The notes below the pieces were generated by a model that was not told the DNA's origin, ran no database searches, and saw only the letters and a program-made list of their open reading frames with translations. Below are positions 37,397 through 47,070 of a stretch of 64,000 nucleotides of DNA, in pieces (the stretch's first letter is position 1; the number at the start of each line of letters is the position of its first letter). The translations under genes and the position numbers were made by a program. This DNA comes from Kitasatospora sp. NBC_00315 (GTDB lineage Bacteria > Actinomycetota > Actinomycetes > Streptomycetales > Streptomycetaceae): contig NZ_CP108025.1 in NCBI RefSeq assembly GCF_041435095.1, positions 8,122,001 through 8,186,000 on the forward strand, read 5' to 3'.

Positions 37397-37818
37397 GCGA
37401 CGGACTCCCCGAACAGACGTGGTCGAACCGATAACACGGCACTGACACAGTTGGCACACAATCCGCTGTAGACGGCGACGGCACCGATCCTGGAACACCG
37501 GCCCGCCCGGGTAGCAGTCGGCGGTCGCCGCTGTCACTCGCCTGGCTGAGTGACGTCACCCGACGGTGGTGGCGGCGCGGGCAGCGGGCGTCGTACGCCA
37601 GCGGCCCAAGGGCGGGCGGCTATCGAAGTAATGTTCGAGGACGATCGGCCTTGGGGATCGGTGCGGACGGTCGGAGGGAAAGATATCGAGTCATATTCGT
37701 TCATGATGTGACCAATATGCAAAAGTAGGTCCGGCCCATACTTACCGCACCTTTACCCTGATCGACGGACCGGCCTGACGACCTGTCAGTCCGACTGCCG
37801 ATCAGAGGTGGAGAACCA
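37397..37818. promoter_or_regulatory. Divergent upstream region of the large secreted protein gene
   Basis: 422 bases without a gene. The part from about 37660 to 37760 is distinctly AT-rich for this genome and probably holds the promoter of the gene at 37819. No operator recognised. Confidence 0.35.
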
Positions 37819-40383
37819 GTGCTGAGAAGCCCGCGTCCGCCCATGCCGATCACCGCCCGAAGCCGCCGCACCGGCCGCCGTCCGCTTGGCGCCGCCACGG
37901 CCGTCGTCGTCACCTCCGCGCTCCTGCTGCTGGGCCTGGGGGGCGTCGCCCCCGAGGCCGGCGCCAGCCCGGCCGACACCGCCGTCGGGGCGTCCGCGCT
38001 GGTGAAGACCGTGCAGAACGCCACCCACCCGGGCGCCGCCATCGCCGAGCACGGCGACGCCCTGAACTGGGCCGTCACCTACCGCGGCGGCACCTCCGGC
38101 GGTGCCGCCGCGCCCGCCGTCGTCACCGACCCGATCGCGGGCGCGGGCAACTCCCAGACGTACGTGCCCGGTTCGCTGAAGGTCCCGCCCGGGTGGACGC
38201 CGTCCTGGTCGACCGACGGCAGCACGTTCGGCGCCACCGACACCGGCACCGCGACCACCGCCGTCCGAGCCGAGAACCCGGTGCTGCGCGGCGTCGGCAC
38301 CGGCGTCTCCCCGCTGCTGCTCGCCCCCGTCCAGCCGACCGCGCAGTCCACCGGCGGCGACGGGTACACCCCGATCCTGCACCGGACGGCGTCCGGCGAG
38401 ATCCAGTCCTGGAACATCTACCACCACGCCGCGAGTACCGCCCCGCAGGTGGTCTGCCTCAGCCTGACGGTCGGTCAGCCCTGCACCGGCGGCCCCTGGC
38501 CGCGCCCGCTGAACGCCGCCGTCGGCCCGCTCGGCAGCGGCGCCACCGGTGACATCGGCAGTCCGCTCACCCCGCAGTACGTGTTCGACCCCGCGCACCC
38601 GAACCAGGTGCTGTACCCCGCCGTCACCGCCGCCGCGGTCGGCGTGGGCTGCCTGGACCTCGACGCGCAGGCGAACTGCGGCTTCACCGCCCTCACGCCC
38701 ACCGGCGGCTCGCCCAGCAGCGTCAACAACCTCGCGGGCCTGGTGCGTTCCGGCGACAACCTGTACGGCGTCGCCAGCAACGGCCGGGTGCTCTGCCTGG
38801 CGCTCGCCACCCGCACCCCGTGCGCCGACCAACCGTACGCGCCCGTCGCCCCCGGCAACCGTGACCTGCCGAGCACGCCCACCGCGCTCTATTTCGGCGC
38901 GCTCACCGCGGTCGGCGACAAGGTCTTCGTCTCCAGCTCGCCGCAGGCCGGCACCTCCACCGTCCCCGGGCCGCCCGCGCTCGGCTGCTTCGACACCGCC
39001 GCCCGCACCACCTGTGCGGGCTGGGACACCCAGCACCCCGCCGGGCCGAACGCCAACTACTACACCTACAACGCCTACACCGCGTACGACACCGCCGGGC
39101 ACCCCGACGGCGTCTGCACCAGCACCGTCGGCGGCGCCAACGTCCTGACCACCTGCTACGGCCTGGACGGCTCCGTGCACGCCGCGCCGAGCAGCCTCGG
39201 CGCGCTGGCCGGCAACGTGCTGACCTTCAACCCCGAGACCGTCACCACCGATACCGGCACCCGCAGCTACTTCCCGATCTGGGGCGGCGGCGTGGCCGGC
39301 GCGACCGTCTGCCACGACTGGGCCACCGGCGGCCCCTGCGCGGGCTTCCCGCTCCCGGCCGGGCACCCGAGCGCCCACGGCGGCGACACCCGCGACTACG
39401 GCTACAGCTACGACTCCACGACCCGTTGCCTGATCGGCCTCGGCGACGCCGGCGTGCTGTTCTCGCTCGACCCGACGACCGGCGCCAGCCCCTGCGTGCA
39501 CAGCGGCGCCTCGGTCACCCTCGAACCCGGCGACTTCTACTGCGACGGCGCGACCGGCCACGTCCAGGGCTACGACAAGGTCCGGCTGACCGACATCGAC
39601 CTCTCGCACATCACCCTGTCGGCGTCCCGGGTCCTGGTCACCGACCCCGACGGCACGCCCGTCGCGACCCCGGCGCTCGGCGCGGACGGCACGGTCGACC
39701 TGTCCGGCATCTCCGTCATCGCGCACCCGGCCCTCACCGTCACCGCGCAGCTGGTGCTGACCACCTCCACGGACTTCACCAACGGCAACCACCCCTCCCT
39801 GGTCGTCGAGTACCGGGGTGACGGGCCGCAGGTCTGCTTCCGCACCACCGTCGCGGCCGCCTGCACCGCCACCGCCGTCACCAACACCGCGAACGGTAGC
39901 GACGCGAACGGCGCGCTCACCTCCAACACCGTCACCACCGCGGTCGCGCCCGGCACCGGCTGCCAGCCCCGGGTCACCGTGGAGAAGGAGATCTGCGGTT
40001 CCGCCAACTCCCACGACTGTCTGCCCGGAGGCCCCGGGCCCTGGGCCAAGACCAGCCCCGTGGGCCTGCTGGGCCTGCTCGGCACTGCGCACTGGCGGAT
40101 CACCGTCAGCAACGCCGGACCGGTCGACGCCGCGTCCGTCACCGTCAACGACGCCAGCACGCCCGCCTGCCGGCAGGCCGCCGGCACCTTCGCCCTCGCG
40201 GCCGGCACCAGCCGCGCCGTCTACTGCGACTCCCTGCTGCTGGCGCTCCCGCTGAAGAACACCGCCTCCGCGAGCTTCGTCGCCGCGAACGCGCCCGCCG
40301 GCACCACCCCCACCACCACCGCCCCGTCCGCGGCGGTGGCCTGCTCCCTGCTCTGCATCCTGGCGGTGCCCGGCAAGGACTGA
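37819..40383 (+). CDS. Large secreted protein with DUF11-like C-terminal repeats
   Basis: An 854-residue secreted protein. The signal peptide (ATAVVVTSALLLLGLGGVAP) ends near residue 50. The middle shows many short segments ending in Cys pairs (GCLDLDAQANCG, VLCLALATRTPCADQ, GCFDTAARTTCAGW, VCHDWATGGPCAG), suggesting a repeated, possibly beta-propeller-like, surface domain. From about 740, PRVTVEKEICG and WRITVSNAGPVDAASVTVND are typical of DUF11/DUF7617-type surface repeats. No sortase motif or membrane anchor is seen at the C-terminus. GTG 37819 follows GGTGGAG. Function unknown; likely cell-surface or extracellular structural. Confidence 0.75.
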   Translation: MLRSPRPPMPITARSRRTGRRPLGAATAVVVTSALLLLGLGGVAPEAGASPADTAVGASALVKTVQNATHPGAAIAEHGDALNWAVTYRGGTSGGAAAPAVVTDPIAGAGNSQTYVPGSLKVPPGWTPSWSTDGSTFGATDTGTATTAVRAENPVLRGVGTGVSPLLLAPVQPTAQSTGGDGYTPILHRTASGEIQSWNIYHHAASTAPQVVCLSLTVGQPCTGGPWPRPLNAAVGPLGSGATGDIGSPLTPQYVFDPAHPNQVLYPAVTAAAVGVGCLDLDAQANCGFTALTPTGGSPSSVNNLAGLVRSGDNLYGVASNGRVLCLALATRTPCADQPYAPVAPGNRDLPSTPTALYFGALTAVGDKVFVSSSPQAGTSTVPGPPALGCFDTAARTTCAGWDTQHPAGPNANYYTYNAYTAYDTAGHPDGVCTSTVGGANVLTTCYGLDGSVHAAPSSLGALAGNVLTFNPETVTTDTGTRSYFPIWGGGVAGATVCHDWATGGPCAGFPLPAGHPSAHGGDTRDYGYSYDSTTRCLIGLGDAGVLFSLDPTTGASPCVHSGASVTLEPGDFYCDGATGHVQGYDKVRLTDIDLSHITLSASRVLVTDPDGTPVATPALGADGTVDLSGISVIAHPALTVTAQLVLTTSTDFTNGNHPSLVVEYRGDGPQVCFRTTVAAACTATAVTNTANGSDANGALTSNTVTTAVAPGTGCQPRVTVEKEICGSANSHDCLPGGPGPWAKTSPVGLLGLLGTAHWRITVSNAGPVDAASVTVNDASTPACRQAAGTFALAAGTSRAVYCDSLLLALPLKNTASASFVAANAPAGTTPTTTAPSAAVACSLLCILAVPGKD

Positions 40384-40974
40384 CCCCGCCCCGATCGGTA
40401 CGCACGACGCCCCGCCCCCGAACAGGTGGATTCAACAACTCGTCCCAACGCGGCGGGGGTTGGGATCGTCTTCAGGCGGCTCGAAAAAGCGCTTGGCTGG
40501 GGTGTCCCAGCCAAGCGTCTTCCTGGCCTGGAGTTGAGTAGACGTTAGAGGGCGGTACGTCCACTTCTGGATCATCTGGTGCCGCCCGTTCGTGGGTGCG
40601 GAGTTGTTCGGGCTGACCTGCGTGTCGTGTGCATGATGGCGGCGGGGCATGGAACGGATGCCGTACTCAGCGGATTTGTCCGACTCCACCAACACCATGG
40701 GCGTACGGAACCCGAGCGGGCACTACGTCCCTGAGAAGTGGTCGGCCCTCCCGCACCCCGGTTGTCCCGCACCCTGACCAGCCAGAACATCCCACCGAGG
40801 CCACCAACCCGGAGCAACCTCTGAAGCAACCTCCGGGTCCGTCCACGGCGAAGTGTGGCTTTGCACGTCAGTTGGCCAACTGTGCGGGCCAAGTGGCCAG
40901 GTTTTGCAGCGTTGTCGGTCAGCAGGCACGTAGCCCCGTCGTGACCGCTTGGGATCTCTGGCAAGATCATCCGA
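40384..40974. other. Intergenic with an IS30 relic
   Basis: 591 bases without an intact gene. The only recognisable piece is the IS30-type C-terminal motif at 40486-40545; no terminator or promoter stands out. Confidence 0.4.
40486..40545 (-). mobile_element. IS30-type transposase C-terminal relic
   Basis: Twenty codons include RKTLGWDTPAKRF, matching the C-terminal RKTLGWxTPAExF motif of IS30-family transposases. The catalytic regions are gone. Confidence 0.6.
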
Positions 40975-41652
40975 ATGAGATTTTTCCGCGTTCACCTTTC
41001 CGCGCGCAAGGACGGCGCCCTGCTTGCAGGGCCGCTTACGGGTTCGCCGGTCGAGGGGACCGACGACGCCGCGGCCGTCGGACCCGAGATCGACCTCGAT
41101 GACGATGGGCAGGCCACTCCCGAGTCGTTGGCGGCTGTCCGGGCAGCCGCCGAGCGCGGTCTCCCGGTGGCGATGGCCAACTACGGGACGGCGTTGCACT
41201 CAGCGGGTGACCAGACCGGGGCGCTGCACTGGTACACCAAGGCCTGGGAAGCCGGGAATGTGATCGCCGGCTTCAACCTCGGCGCGCTGCACCAGACGGC
41301 AGGCAACCCCCACCAGGCGCGGCTCATCTGGGAGCAGGCCGCTACCCTCGGCGACGTCGATGCCATGCTCGGCCTGGTCAGGCTGGCCTTCGAGCGGGAC
41401 GACCGGCTGACGATCGAGCGCTGGACCCGCCGCATATATGCCCAGGACCTGGCCTTTCCGATCACCGCGGTCGGAGTCGCCTTCGGCGCACGCGGCTACA
41501 CCTCGGAGGCCCTGCGCGCCTTCACCATCGCCGGAGACCTGGGCGACGCGTACGCCATGGAGTACCGGGCGGAGATCCTTGCAGACCGCGGCGAGCACGA
41601 ACAGGCCGCCACCCTCCGGGCCCGCGCGGCTGGGGCCGAACGCATGTACTGA
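40975..41652 (+). CDS. SEL1/TPR-type repeat protein
   Basis: A 225-residue cytoplasmic protein. After a 60-residue N-terminal segment come repeated helix pairs of about 36 residues: AAERGLPVAMANYGTALHSA, ALHWYTKAWEAGNVIAGFNL, ARLIWEQAATLGDVDAMLGL, ALRAFTIAGDLGDAYAMEYR. The A..G...A..NLG spacing is that of SEL1/TPR repeats, which mediate protein contacts. ATG 40975 starts the frame; a clear ribosome site is lacking. Role unknown. Confidence 0.75.
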   Translation: MRFFRVHLSARKDGALLAGPLTGSPVEGTDDAAAVGPEIDLDDDGQATPESLAAVRAAAERGLPVAMANYGTALHSAGDQTGALHWYTKAWEAGNVIAGFNLGALHQTAGNPHQARLIWEQAATLGDVDAMLGLVRLAFERDDRLTIERWTRRIYAQDLAFPITAVGVAFGARGYTSEALRAFTIAGDLGDAYAMEYRAEILADRGEHEQAATLRARAAGAERMY

Positions 41653-41843
41653 CCCGCACATCACCCTCCGGCGCGCCGGGGTCTCGCTGACGGTCCGGCA
41701 GTTCTCGGATCGTCGGGCTGGAAGACCCGCGGCCATGATCACCGATCGTCGTCCGCTGTACCGCCCGCTCTCTGAACCACCGCGCGACGCGCCCGTCCAG
41801 GCCGACGACCGGGCCCGGCTGCTCGGCTGGCTAGGCTTCCGCC

Positions 41844-42386
41844 ATGGCTGGTCCAGTGTTGGTGATTGAGTTGGCCGAGGCGCTTCCGGCCGCAGTCGTT
41901 CAGCGACTCCGCGGCTTCCTGGCGGGCTGTGCAGCAGGGCTCGACGAGAAGCGTCCTGGCTACTACGACATGCACGTGCGAGCTGACCAGCTCGGAATCC
42001 CGGTTCCTGGTGGCGTTGACGGACGGCGCCCGTTCCTGGTCTGTGCCATGGGGCCCGGGATCGGGGACGAGGAGACTTTCGAAGGCGAGCACGCGGACGG
42101 CCCCGATCTCGAACCCCTCATCGGCTTCAGCCCGACCCACGCAGTAGACGTCATCGCCGGATGCAACAGACCGATCGATCATCTCACCACGGCCCTGCTG
42201 ACGGCTGCCATCATGGACGTGGTCGGCGGCGTTGCCAACGCTGAGCTACTGGATGAGCAGGTTGCAATCGTGGACGGACTTCCGGGTGTGCTCGCGATGA
42301 CGGACGGCCCGGGGCCGATCGCGTGCGGCGCGGCGACATTCTTGCGTGCATGGGCTGCTCAACCGGGCTTCAGACTTCTCAAATAG
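41844..42386 (+). CDS. DUF6368-like protein
   Basis: A 180-residue protein beginning MAGPVLVIELAEALPAAVVQ, with RPGYYDMHVRADQLGIPVP, PFLVCAMGPGIGDEE and PTHAVDVIAGCNRPIDH. This pattern fits the DUF6368 family, of unknown function and often found as single genes near toxins or mobile DNA in actinomycetes. No signal or membrane segment. ATG 41844; overlapping upstream sequence carries no ORF of note. Confidence 0.55.
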   Translation: MAGPVLVIELAEALPAAVVQRLRGFLAGCAAGLDEKRPGYYDMHVRADQLGIPVPGGVDGRRPFLVCAMGPGIGDEETFEGEHADGPDLEPLIGFSPTHAVDVIAGCNRPIDHLTTALLTAAIMDVVGGVANAELLDEQVAIVDGLPGVLAMTDGPGPIACGAATFLRAWAAQPGFRLLK

Positions 42387-42562
42387 TCGGCGGCGAGCCC
42401 ATGTGTCACGGCACTCGTGTCGGAGCCGTTCGGCAAGACCGTCCGCGCCGACCTGCGCGCCCGCCGAGGGCAGCAGGAAGAGAAAGCTCAGGCCCGGCCG
42501 GACTTCCCCTCCCCGGGCGGGCCGCACCCGCCCGGCCGGCCCCTCGTTGATCGCTGGTGAGC

Positions 42563-43073
42563 ATGTTGCGGTTGGCCGTGGCCCAGAGCACGGTGCCGGA
42601 GGACCCGGCGGACGTCGACCAGCTGCGTGCGGCAGGACGGGAGATCCGGGCGCTGATGCGGGAGGCCGCCGAGGCGGGGGCGCGGTTGGTGCTAGTTCCC
42701 CGAGGGCGCGCTCGTCTACCCGGGCAAGCACGTGGTCGCCGAGCGGCCGGACGGGTCCATGAGGTCGGCCGACTGGAGCCGCGCCGGTGGGCTGTCCTGC
42801 GGGAGGAAGCGGTCGCCGTCGCCGCCCTGGCCGGTGAGCTCGCCCTGTGGACGGTGTTCGGCTCCCTCCACCCGCTCACCGCACCGAACCGGCCCCACAA
42901 CGACCTCTACGTCGTCTCCGACCAGGGCCGCCTGGTCGCCCGGTACGACAAGCGGTTCCTGTCGAACACCGAGCTGTCCTACCTCTACACCCGGGCACCA
43001 ACCCGCTGACCTTCGACATCGACGGCATCCGCTTCGGCGCCGCCCTTTGCACGCGGGTGTGCCCTCACCAAGC
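42563..43073 (+). pseudogene. Carbon-nitrogen hydrolase (nitrilase superfamily) pseudogene
   Basis: MLRLAVAQSTVPEDPADVDQ opens the nitrilase fold. The catalytic Glu block EGALVYPGKHVVAERPDGSM is one frame away, then AVLREEAVAVAALAGELALW, NDLYVVSDQGRLVARYDKRF (catalytic Lys) and LSYLY return to the first frame. A third shift gives HPGTNPLTFDIDGIRFGAAL and the catalytic Cys region. The C-terminal half is absent. At least three frameshifts and truncation; non-functional. Confidence 0.75.
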
Positions 43074-43212
43074 CCAACGCCCGTGCCATCGGCCGGGCCG
43101 CCACCCAGCTGTGCCCCGGCACTCGATGAGTCCAGCCGAAGGGCCGAGGCGTGCCGCGGTCTGGGCCCGCACCGGACCTGGGCGGGACGTCGCGGGTGCG
43201 TCGACAACACTG

Positions 43213-43368
43213 AAGCTTCGCCATCTTCGAACGTGCTGGTCAGCGGGGCTGGCGTGACGGGCTGCTGGCGTACTCGTGCTGGTGGTGGGCGGCAGTCTGG
43301 CGTGTAGATCGTTGGCAGGGGGGTCTTTGCGGGGCTCTGTCCCTGTCCGTGTGGCTCCTATTCTCCGG
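43213..43368 (+). repeat. Diverged long inverted repeat, left copy
   Basis: About 155 bases, including GCTTCGCCATCTTCGAACGT and TGGTGGTGGGCGG, match with scattered differences the reverse complement of 49645-49802. The right copy lies directly upstream of the hypothetical gene at 49182-49661, so this left copy looks like the leftover 5' region of a second, otherwise lost, copy. Confidence 0.75.
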
Positions 43369-43434
43369 CAGAACATGCCGGGGGTGGCGCCCGAGGCTGT
43401 CGGACCGGGCTTGTCGGTCCGACAGCAGCCGATG

Positions 43435-44157
43435 TCAGGCCAGTGCGGCTCCGCCGTCGAGGGTGAGCACCGTGCCGGTCGCATAGCCGTTGCTCAGGAG
43501 GTAGAGGTAGGCCGCCGCAGCCTCCTCGGGGCTGCCGACGCGCTGCACGGGAAGGCCGCTGCCTTGCGCTTGGAGGAAGGCCTCCGGCTCGGGCACGGTG
43601 CTGTCCCAAAGCTCGGTGCGGATCGCGCCGAGGCGGACCGCGTTGACCCGCAGCGGGGCGAGTTCCAGGGCCAGGGCCAGCGTCAGACCCTCGACGGCCG
43701 CTGTGATGCTTGCACCGAGCGAGGCTCCGGGGACGGGCCGGGTGGCGAAGGCGCCGGAGGTGAAGGTGATCGAGCCGCCGGGACGGAGCTTCGGCGTCGC
43801 GTACTTCGCGGCGAGCAGGGCGCCCCAGAAGCGGCGCTCGAAGAACGCTCGGGACCCCTCGGCGGTGAGGTCGGCGAGCGGCTTCAGCAGCAGGGACTCG
43901 CCCGCCGTGTAGACGAGGTGGTCGAACTCACCGATCCGGTCGAAGAAGGCGGCGAGCGCGGCATCGTCGGCGACGTCCAGCAGGATGCCTTCGGCCGGGC
44001 CGCCGAGCTTCTTCACCGCCAGGTCGACCCGGCCCTGGCTGCTGGAGGCGACGACCACGTTCGAGCCCTGAGTCGCCGCGGCCTGCGCAACGGCGAATCC
44101 GATGCCGGAGGTACCACCTATGACGACGATGCGCTGGGTGAATGCTGTGTTGTTCAT
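43435..44157 (-). CDS. Short-chain dehydrogenase/reductase
   Basis: A 240-residue NAD(P)-dependent oxidoreductase. It shows the cofactor motif VVIGGTSGIGFAVAQ, LLDVAD, DHLVYTAGES, catalytic Ser in SITFTSGAFA, and GGAALA at the end after YATGTVLTLDGG. The usual YxxxK is replaced by a segment around PGASLGASITAAVEGL, so the catalytic Tyr/Lys pair is altered; this variant is known in some SDR subfamilies. ATG 44157. Divergent from an AraC-type regulator, a common SDR/AraC pair. Confidence 0.88.
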   Translation of the reverse strand: MNNTAFTQRIVVIGGTSGIGFAVAQAAATQGSNVVVASSSQGRVDLAVKKLGGPAEGILLDVADDAALAAFFDRIGEFDHLVYTAGESLLLKPLADLTAEGSRAFFERRFWGALLAAKYATPKLRPGGSITFTSGAFATRPVPGASLGASITAAVEGLTLALALELAPLRVNAVRLGAIRTELWDSTVPEPEAFLQAQGSGLPVQRVGSPEEAAAAYLYLLSNGYATGTVLTLDGGAALA

Positions 44158-44179
44158 GACGAGGACGCTACGTGTCACA

Positions 44180-44231
44180 ACCGAGACAACGAATGGCCTT
44201 GGGTCTCGATTCACTGTCCGATCGTCTCGAT
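44180..44231. promoter_or_regulatory. GTCTCGAT direct repeats between SDR and AraC genes
   Basis: GTCTCGAT occurs at 44203-44210 and 44224-44231, 21 bases apart or two helical turns. An inverted, one-mismatch copy (ACCGAGAC) is at 44180-44187. The arrangement suits binding of an AraC-type dimer. Confidence 0.5.
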
Positions 44232-44253
44232 CGCAGCACGGTACGGTGAGTTC

Positions 44254-45201
44254 ATGGACATACTCAGCGACACGCTCGCGGCCCTGCGCACCGGGCGTCC
44301 GTCTGTTGTCCGTACCGACGCGCAGGCGCCGTGGGGTGTGCGCTTCCAGCCCATCGCAGGAGCCGGATTCCACGTCGTCGTCGAAGGACACTGCATTCTC
44401 CTGCCGGTCACCGGTGATCCGATCGCCCTGGGCCCCGGCGACGTCGTGTTCCTGCGGCGCGGCACCGATCACGCCATCTGTGACGCGGTCACCAGCGAGC
44501 TCGTCGCCTTCGAACCCAACCGCGTCGACACCTCCTCGCCGCTCGGGTGTTTCACCGTTGAAGGCGACGGCGCTCGCAGCGTGCTGGTGTGCGGGACCTA
44601 CCACCTCGACATCGACCGGCCGCATCCGCTGCTCGGCGACCTCCCGGAGGTCATCCACCTCCCGGCCAGCCCCGGTCGCCGTCCGGCGCTGCGCTCGGCG
44701 GTCGACCAGCTCTGCGCCGAGATCCACCAGCCGCAGCCGGGTTCGGACTCCGTGGTCACGGCGCTCGTCGATCTGCTGCTTCTCTACATCCTGCGGTCCT
44801 GGTACGCCGAGTTGCCCAGGGAGCAGACGCAGGGCTGGGCCTCGGCGCTGAACGACCCGTTGATCGCCCCGGCGCTGAAGGCGATCCATGACGACCCGGC
44901 GTATCCGTGGACCGTCGAATCGCTGGGGAGCCGGGCCGGGCTGTCGCGTGCCGCGTTCGCCCGGCGGTTCACCACGGTGGTCGGCGAGCCGCCGCTCAGC
45001 TACCTGACGACATGGCGGATGGCCATCGCGGCGCGGATGCTGCGCGAGACGGTCGACTCGCTGAGCGCCGTGGCCGAGAACGCCGGCTACACCTCGGAAT
45101 TCGCGTTCGCGAAGGCCTTCAAGCGGCACTTCGGCGCCCCGCCCGGGGCATACCGGCGGGAGCGGCGGACGGCGTCGGCTTCGCTGTCGGTGCCGGTTTG
45201 A
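44254..45201 (+). CDS. AraC-family regulator with cupin domain
   Basis: A 315-residue regulator. Residues 1-180 are an AraC-type cupin sensor (cupin_6): PWGVRFQPIAGAGFHVVVEG, ALGPGDVVFLRRGTDHAI, LVCGTYHLDIDRPHPLLGDLP. The C-terminal AraC domain contains WTVESLGSRAGLSRAAFARR and LSAVAENAGYTSEFAFAKAF then FGAPPGAYRRE. ATG 44254. Divergent from the SDR gene across a 96-base gap holding GTCTCGAT repeats, so it likely activates or represses the SDR. Confidence 0.9.
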   Translation: MDILSDTLAALRTGRPSVVRTDAQAPWGVRFQPIAGAGFHVVVEGHCILLPVTGDPIALGPGDVVFLRRGTDHAICDAVTSELVAFEPNRVDTSSPLGCFTVEGDGARSVLVCGTYHLDIDRPHPLLGDLPEVIHLPASPGRRPALRSAVDQLCAEIHQPQPGSDSVVTALVDLLLLYILRSWYAELPREQTQGWASALNDPLIAPALKAIHDDPAYPWTVESLGSRAGLSRAAFARRFTTVVGEPPLSYLTTWRMAIAARMLRETVDSLSAVAENAGYTSEFAFAKAFKRHFGAPPGAYRRERRTASASLSVPV

Positions 45202-45246
45202 TTCTTGGGCGGGAGTCTGGGTTCTTGATCGTTCGTCAGCGTGTCG

Positions 45247-45677
45247 TCAGCGGTTGACTTCGAGGTTGGTCAGGACGAGCAGGGCGCGCAGGAGGGCGGT
45301 GGCGCGGGCAGGGTCGGTGCGGAGCTTGGTGAGGGTCCGCCAGGCCTTCAGGTTCGCGAAGGCGTGTTCGACCGGGGCGCGGGCGGCGGCCAGGATCTGG
45401 TTGGCCTGCTTGTGGCCGGCAGTGAGCTTGCGGGCCCGGGTGGCCTTGTAGCCGGTGACGATGACCTGGTCGTCGGGGTTCTTTGGCTTGTCGACGCCGA
45501 TGAAGCCGAGGTCGGCGAGCGCGCCGAGGCCTGCTGCCTTGAGGTGTTCGACGATCTTGTCGCGGCGGGCGGCGGTGGCGTCGTGGGTGCGGCCGGGGCG
45601 GGCGGCGGAGATCCAGACCAGCTTGCCTCGTTCGTCGGTCAGGGCGAGGAAGTGCAGGCCGTGACGGTGGTGCTTGA
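45247..45677 (-). mobile_element. IS5-type transposase, C-terminal part (split gene)
   Basis: Reads KHHRHGLHFLALTDERGKLV, SAARPGRTHDATAARRD and LADLGFIGVDKP, then APVEHAFANLKAWRTLTK to the stop. These are the second Asp and the Glu regions of an IS5-type DDE transposase (DDE_Tnp_4). The front of the protein is 3 kb away at 48713-49121: its last native residues NYSG join directly to KHHRHG. The gene was split by the intervening IS110 and IS1380 elements. Confidence 0.85.
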
Positions 45678-45691
45678 TGCCCCTATGTTCG

Positions 45692-46828
45692 TCAAGCCGC
45701 AGTCGTGAGGGTTGATGGATCATCAGGGCACTCGTGGCTCATGATCATATCGGCGCGTATCAGCGCGTAGACCTCGCGGGCCACGTAGCGCTTCAGGCAG
45801 CGCATTATCTCGCGCTTTCCTCGCCCCTCAGCGGTGCGTCGTTCCAGGTAGGTGCGGGTGCGCTCGTCCTGGCGCATGCGGGTGACCACGATGCGGTGCA
45901 GCGCGGCGTTGGCCTGTCGGTCCCCTCCCCGGTTGAGTCGACGGCGCCGGGTCTTTCCCGAGGACTTCTCGACAGGGCTGGCACCGCACAGTGCGGCGAA
46001 GGATGCCTCGCTACTCAGTCGCTCAGGGTTGTCGCCGGCGGTGATCAGCAGGGCCGCAGCGCTGTCCGGGCCGATCCCGAACTGCTCCAGCAGGCTCGGC
46101 GCGCTGGCCTGGACCGCTGCGGTCATGCGCCGCCCGAGCTCGGTGACCTCCTGTCGAAGCCGCAAGACGCGTTGTGCGAGCAGTCGAAGTGTGAAGACTG
46201 CCGTGTCAGCTGCCGGGTTGCCGTCGCAGGGGTCGGTCAGCTCCGCGCAACGGCGGACGAGTACCGCCGTCGAGAGCGGTTCCAGAGCCTCGCGCAGGGC
46301 GGATGGGGCGTTGATCAGTACAGCCTTGAGCTGGTTGAGCGCCTGGGTTCGGGCCTTGACCGCGGAGTTCTTCGCCAACCGGAGCATGCGCAGCACCTCC
46401 ACCTGCCCGTCGCCGCTCTTCGGCAACGCCCGTGCGGTGCCCGACAGCGCGGCCCGGGCGGCGGACTCGGCGTCGACGGCGTCGGTCTTGCCGCGGCGAC
46501 GCCGGGCGGATCGGTCTGGCTGGTTGACCTCCACCACCGGCACCTGCTGGGTCGCGAGGTAGCGGGCGAGGCCAGCACCATAGGATCCGGTGCACTCCAC
46601 CCCGGCTCGCAGCACGGTTCCGAACTGACATGTCCAGTTGAAAAGTTGGCGGTAGCCGGTCCCGGTGGCCGGGAACTCCCCGGTGTCCAGCAGCCCGCCC
46701 AGGTGGTCCAGGACGGCGGCGACATGCACGTCCTTGTGGGTGTCGACACCGAGCACCACCGAACGCGGCGAGGCGGCCTCGGCGGCTTGGACGGTACGGA
46801 ATGCGGCGGGCATGCTGAGGGTGGTCAC
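45692..46828 (-). CDS. IS110-family transposase/recombinase
   Basis: A complete 378-residue DEDD recombinase. The N-terminal RuvC-like domain has VVLGVDTHKDVHVAAV, GVECTGSYGAGLARYL and RRGKTDAVDAESAARAAL (catalytic Asp, Glu, Asp, Asp). The C-terminal Tnp20 domain has QFGIGPDSAAALL and SFAALCGASPVEKSSGKTRR with the catalytic Ser, then NRGGDRQANAALHRIV. IS110 enzymes use a bridge RNA made from the element's non-coding leader. Here that leader is interrupted 75 bases upstream of the start by IS1380, so the element may be immobile even though the protein is intact. Confidence 0.93.
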   Translation of the reverse strand: MTTLSMPAAFRTVQAAEAASPRSVVLGVDTHKDVHVAAVLDHLGGLLDTGEFPATGTGYRQLFNWTCQFGTVLRAGVECTGSYGAGLARYLATQQVPVVEVNQPDRSARRRRGKTDAVDAESAARAALSGTARALPKSGDGQVEVLRMLRLAKNSAVKARTQALNQLKAVLINAPSALREALEPLSTAVLVRRCAELTDPCDGNPAADTAVFTLRLLAQRVLRLRQEVTELGRRMTAAVQASAPSLLEQFGIGPDSAAALLITAGDNPERLSSEASFAALCGASPVEKSSGKTRRRRLNRGGDRQANAALHRIVVTRMRQDERTRTYLERRTAEGRGKREIMRCLKRYVAREVYALIRADMIMSHECPDDPSTLTTAA

Positions 46829-47070
46829 GGTGCTCCTGTTCGACGACGCAGTGCCGATGGCCAGCGTCGGTCGGTGGAGCGGTCAGGACTGTGACGGTGC
46901 CTTCTAGCCTCGATTTTTCATGACGGTCCGTTGGCGTGGTCGGCGGGCCGTTTCGGCTTGTGTGGGTAGTGGTGGGTAGGCCGAGGGCCCGACTGTCGCG
47001 TCGGGTGCGCGTCGGATTCCACGGTTCCGGAGGTGTTCGGCTGCTCGTCGGGGTGGGTCGTTGTCGCTGG

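Noticed and set aside
37786..40092. 768-codon minus-strand frame opposite the large secreted protein
   Set aside because: Antisense shadow; the plus strand has a signal peptide, ribosome site and regular cysteine pattern.
43276..44253. Upstream extension of the AraC regulator frame
   Set aside because: It is antisense to the SDR gene and has no start signal; the regulator begins at 44254.
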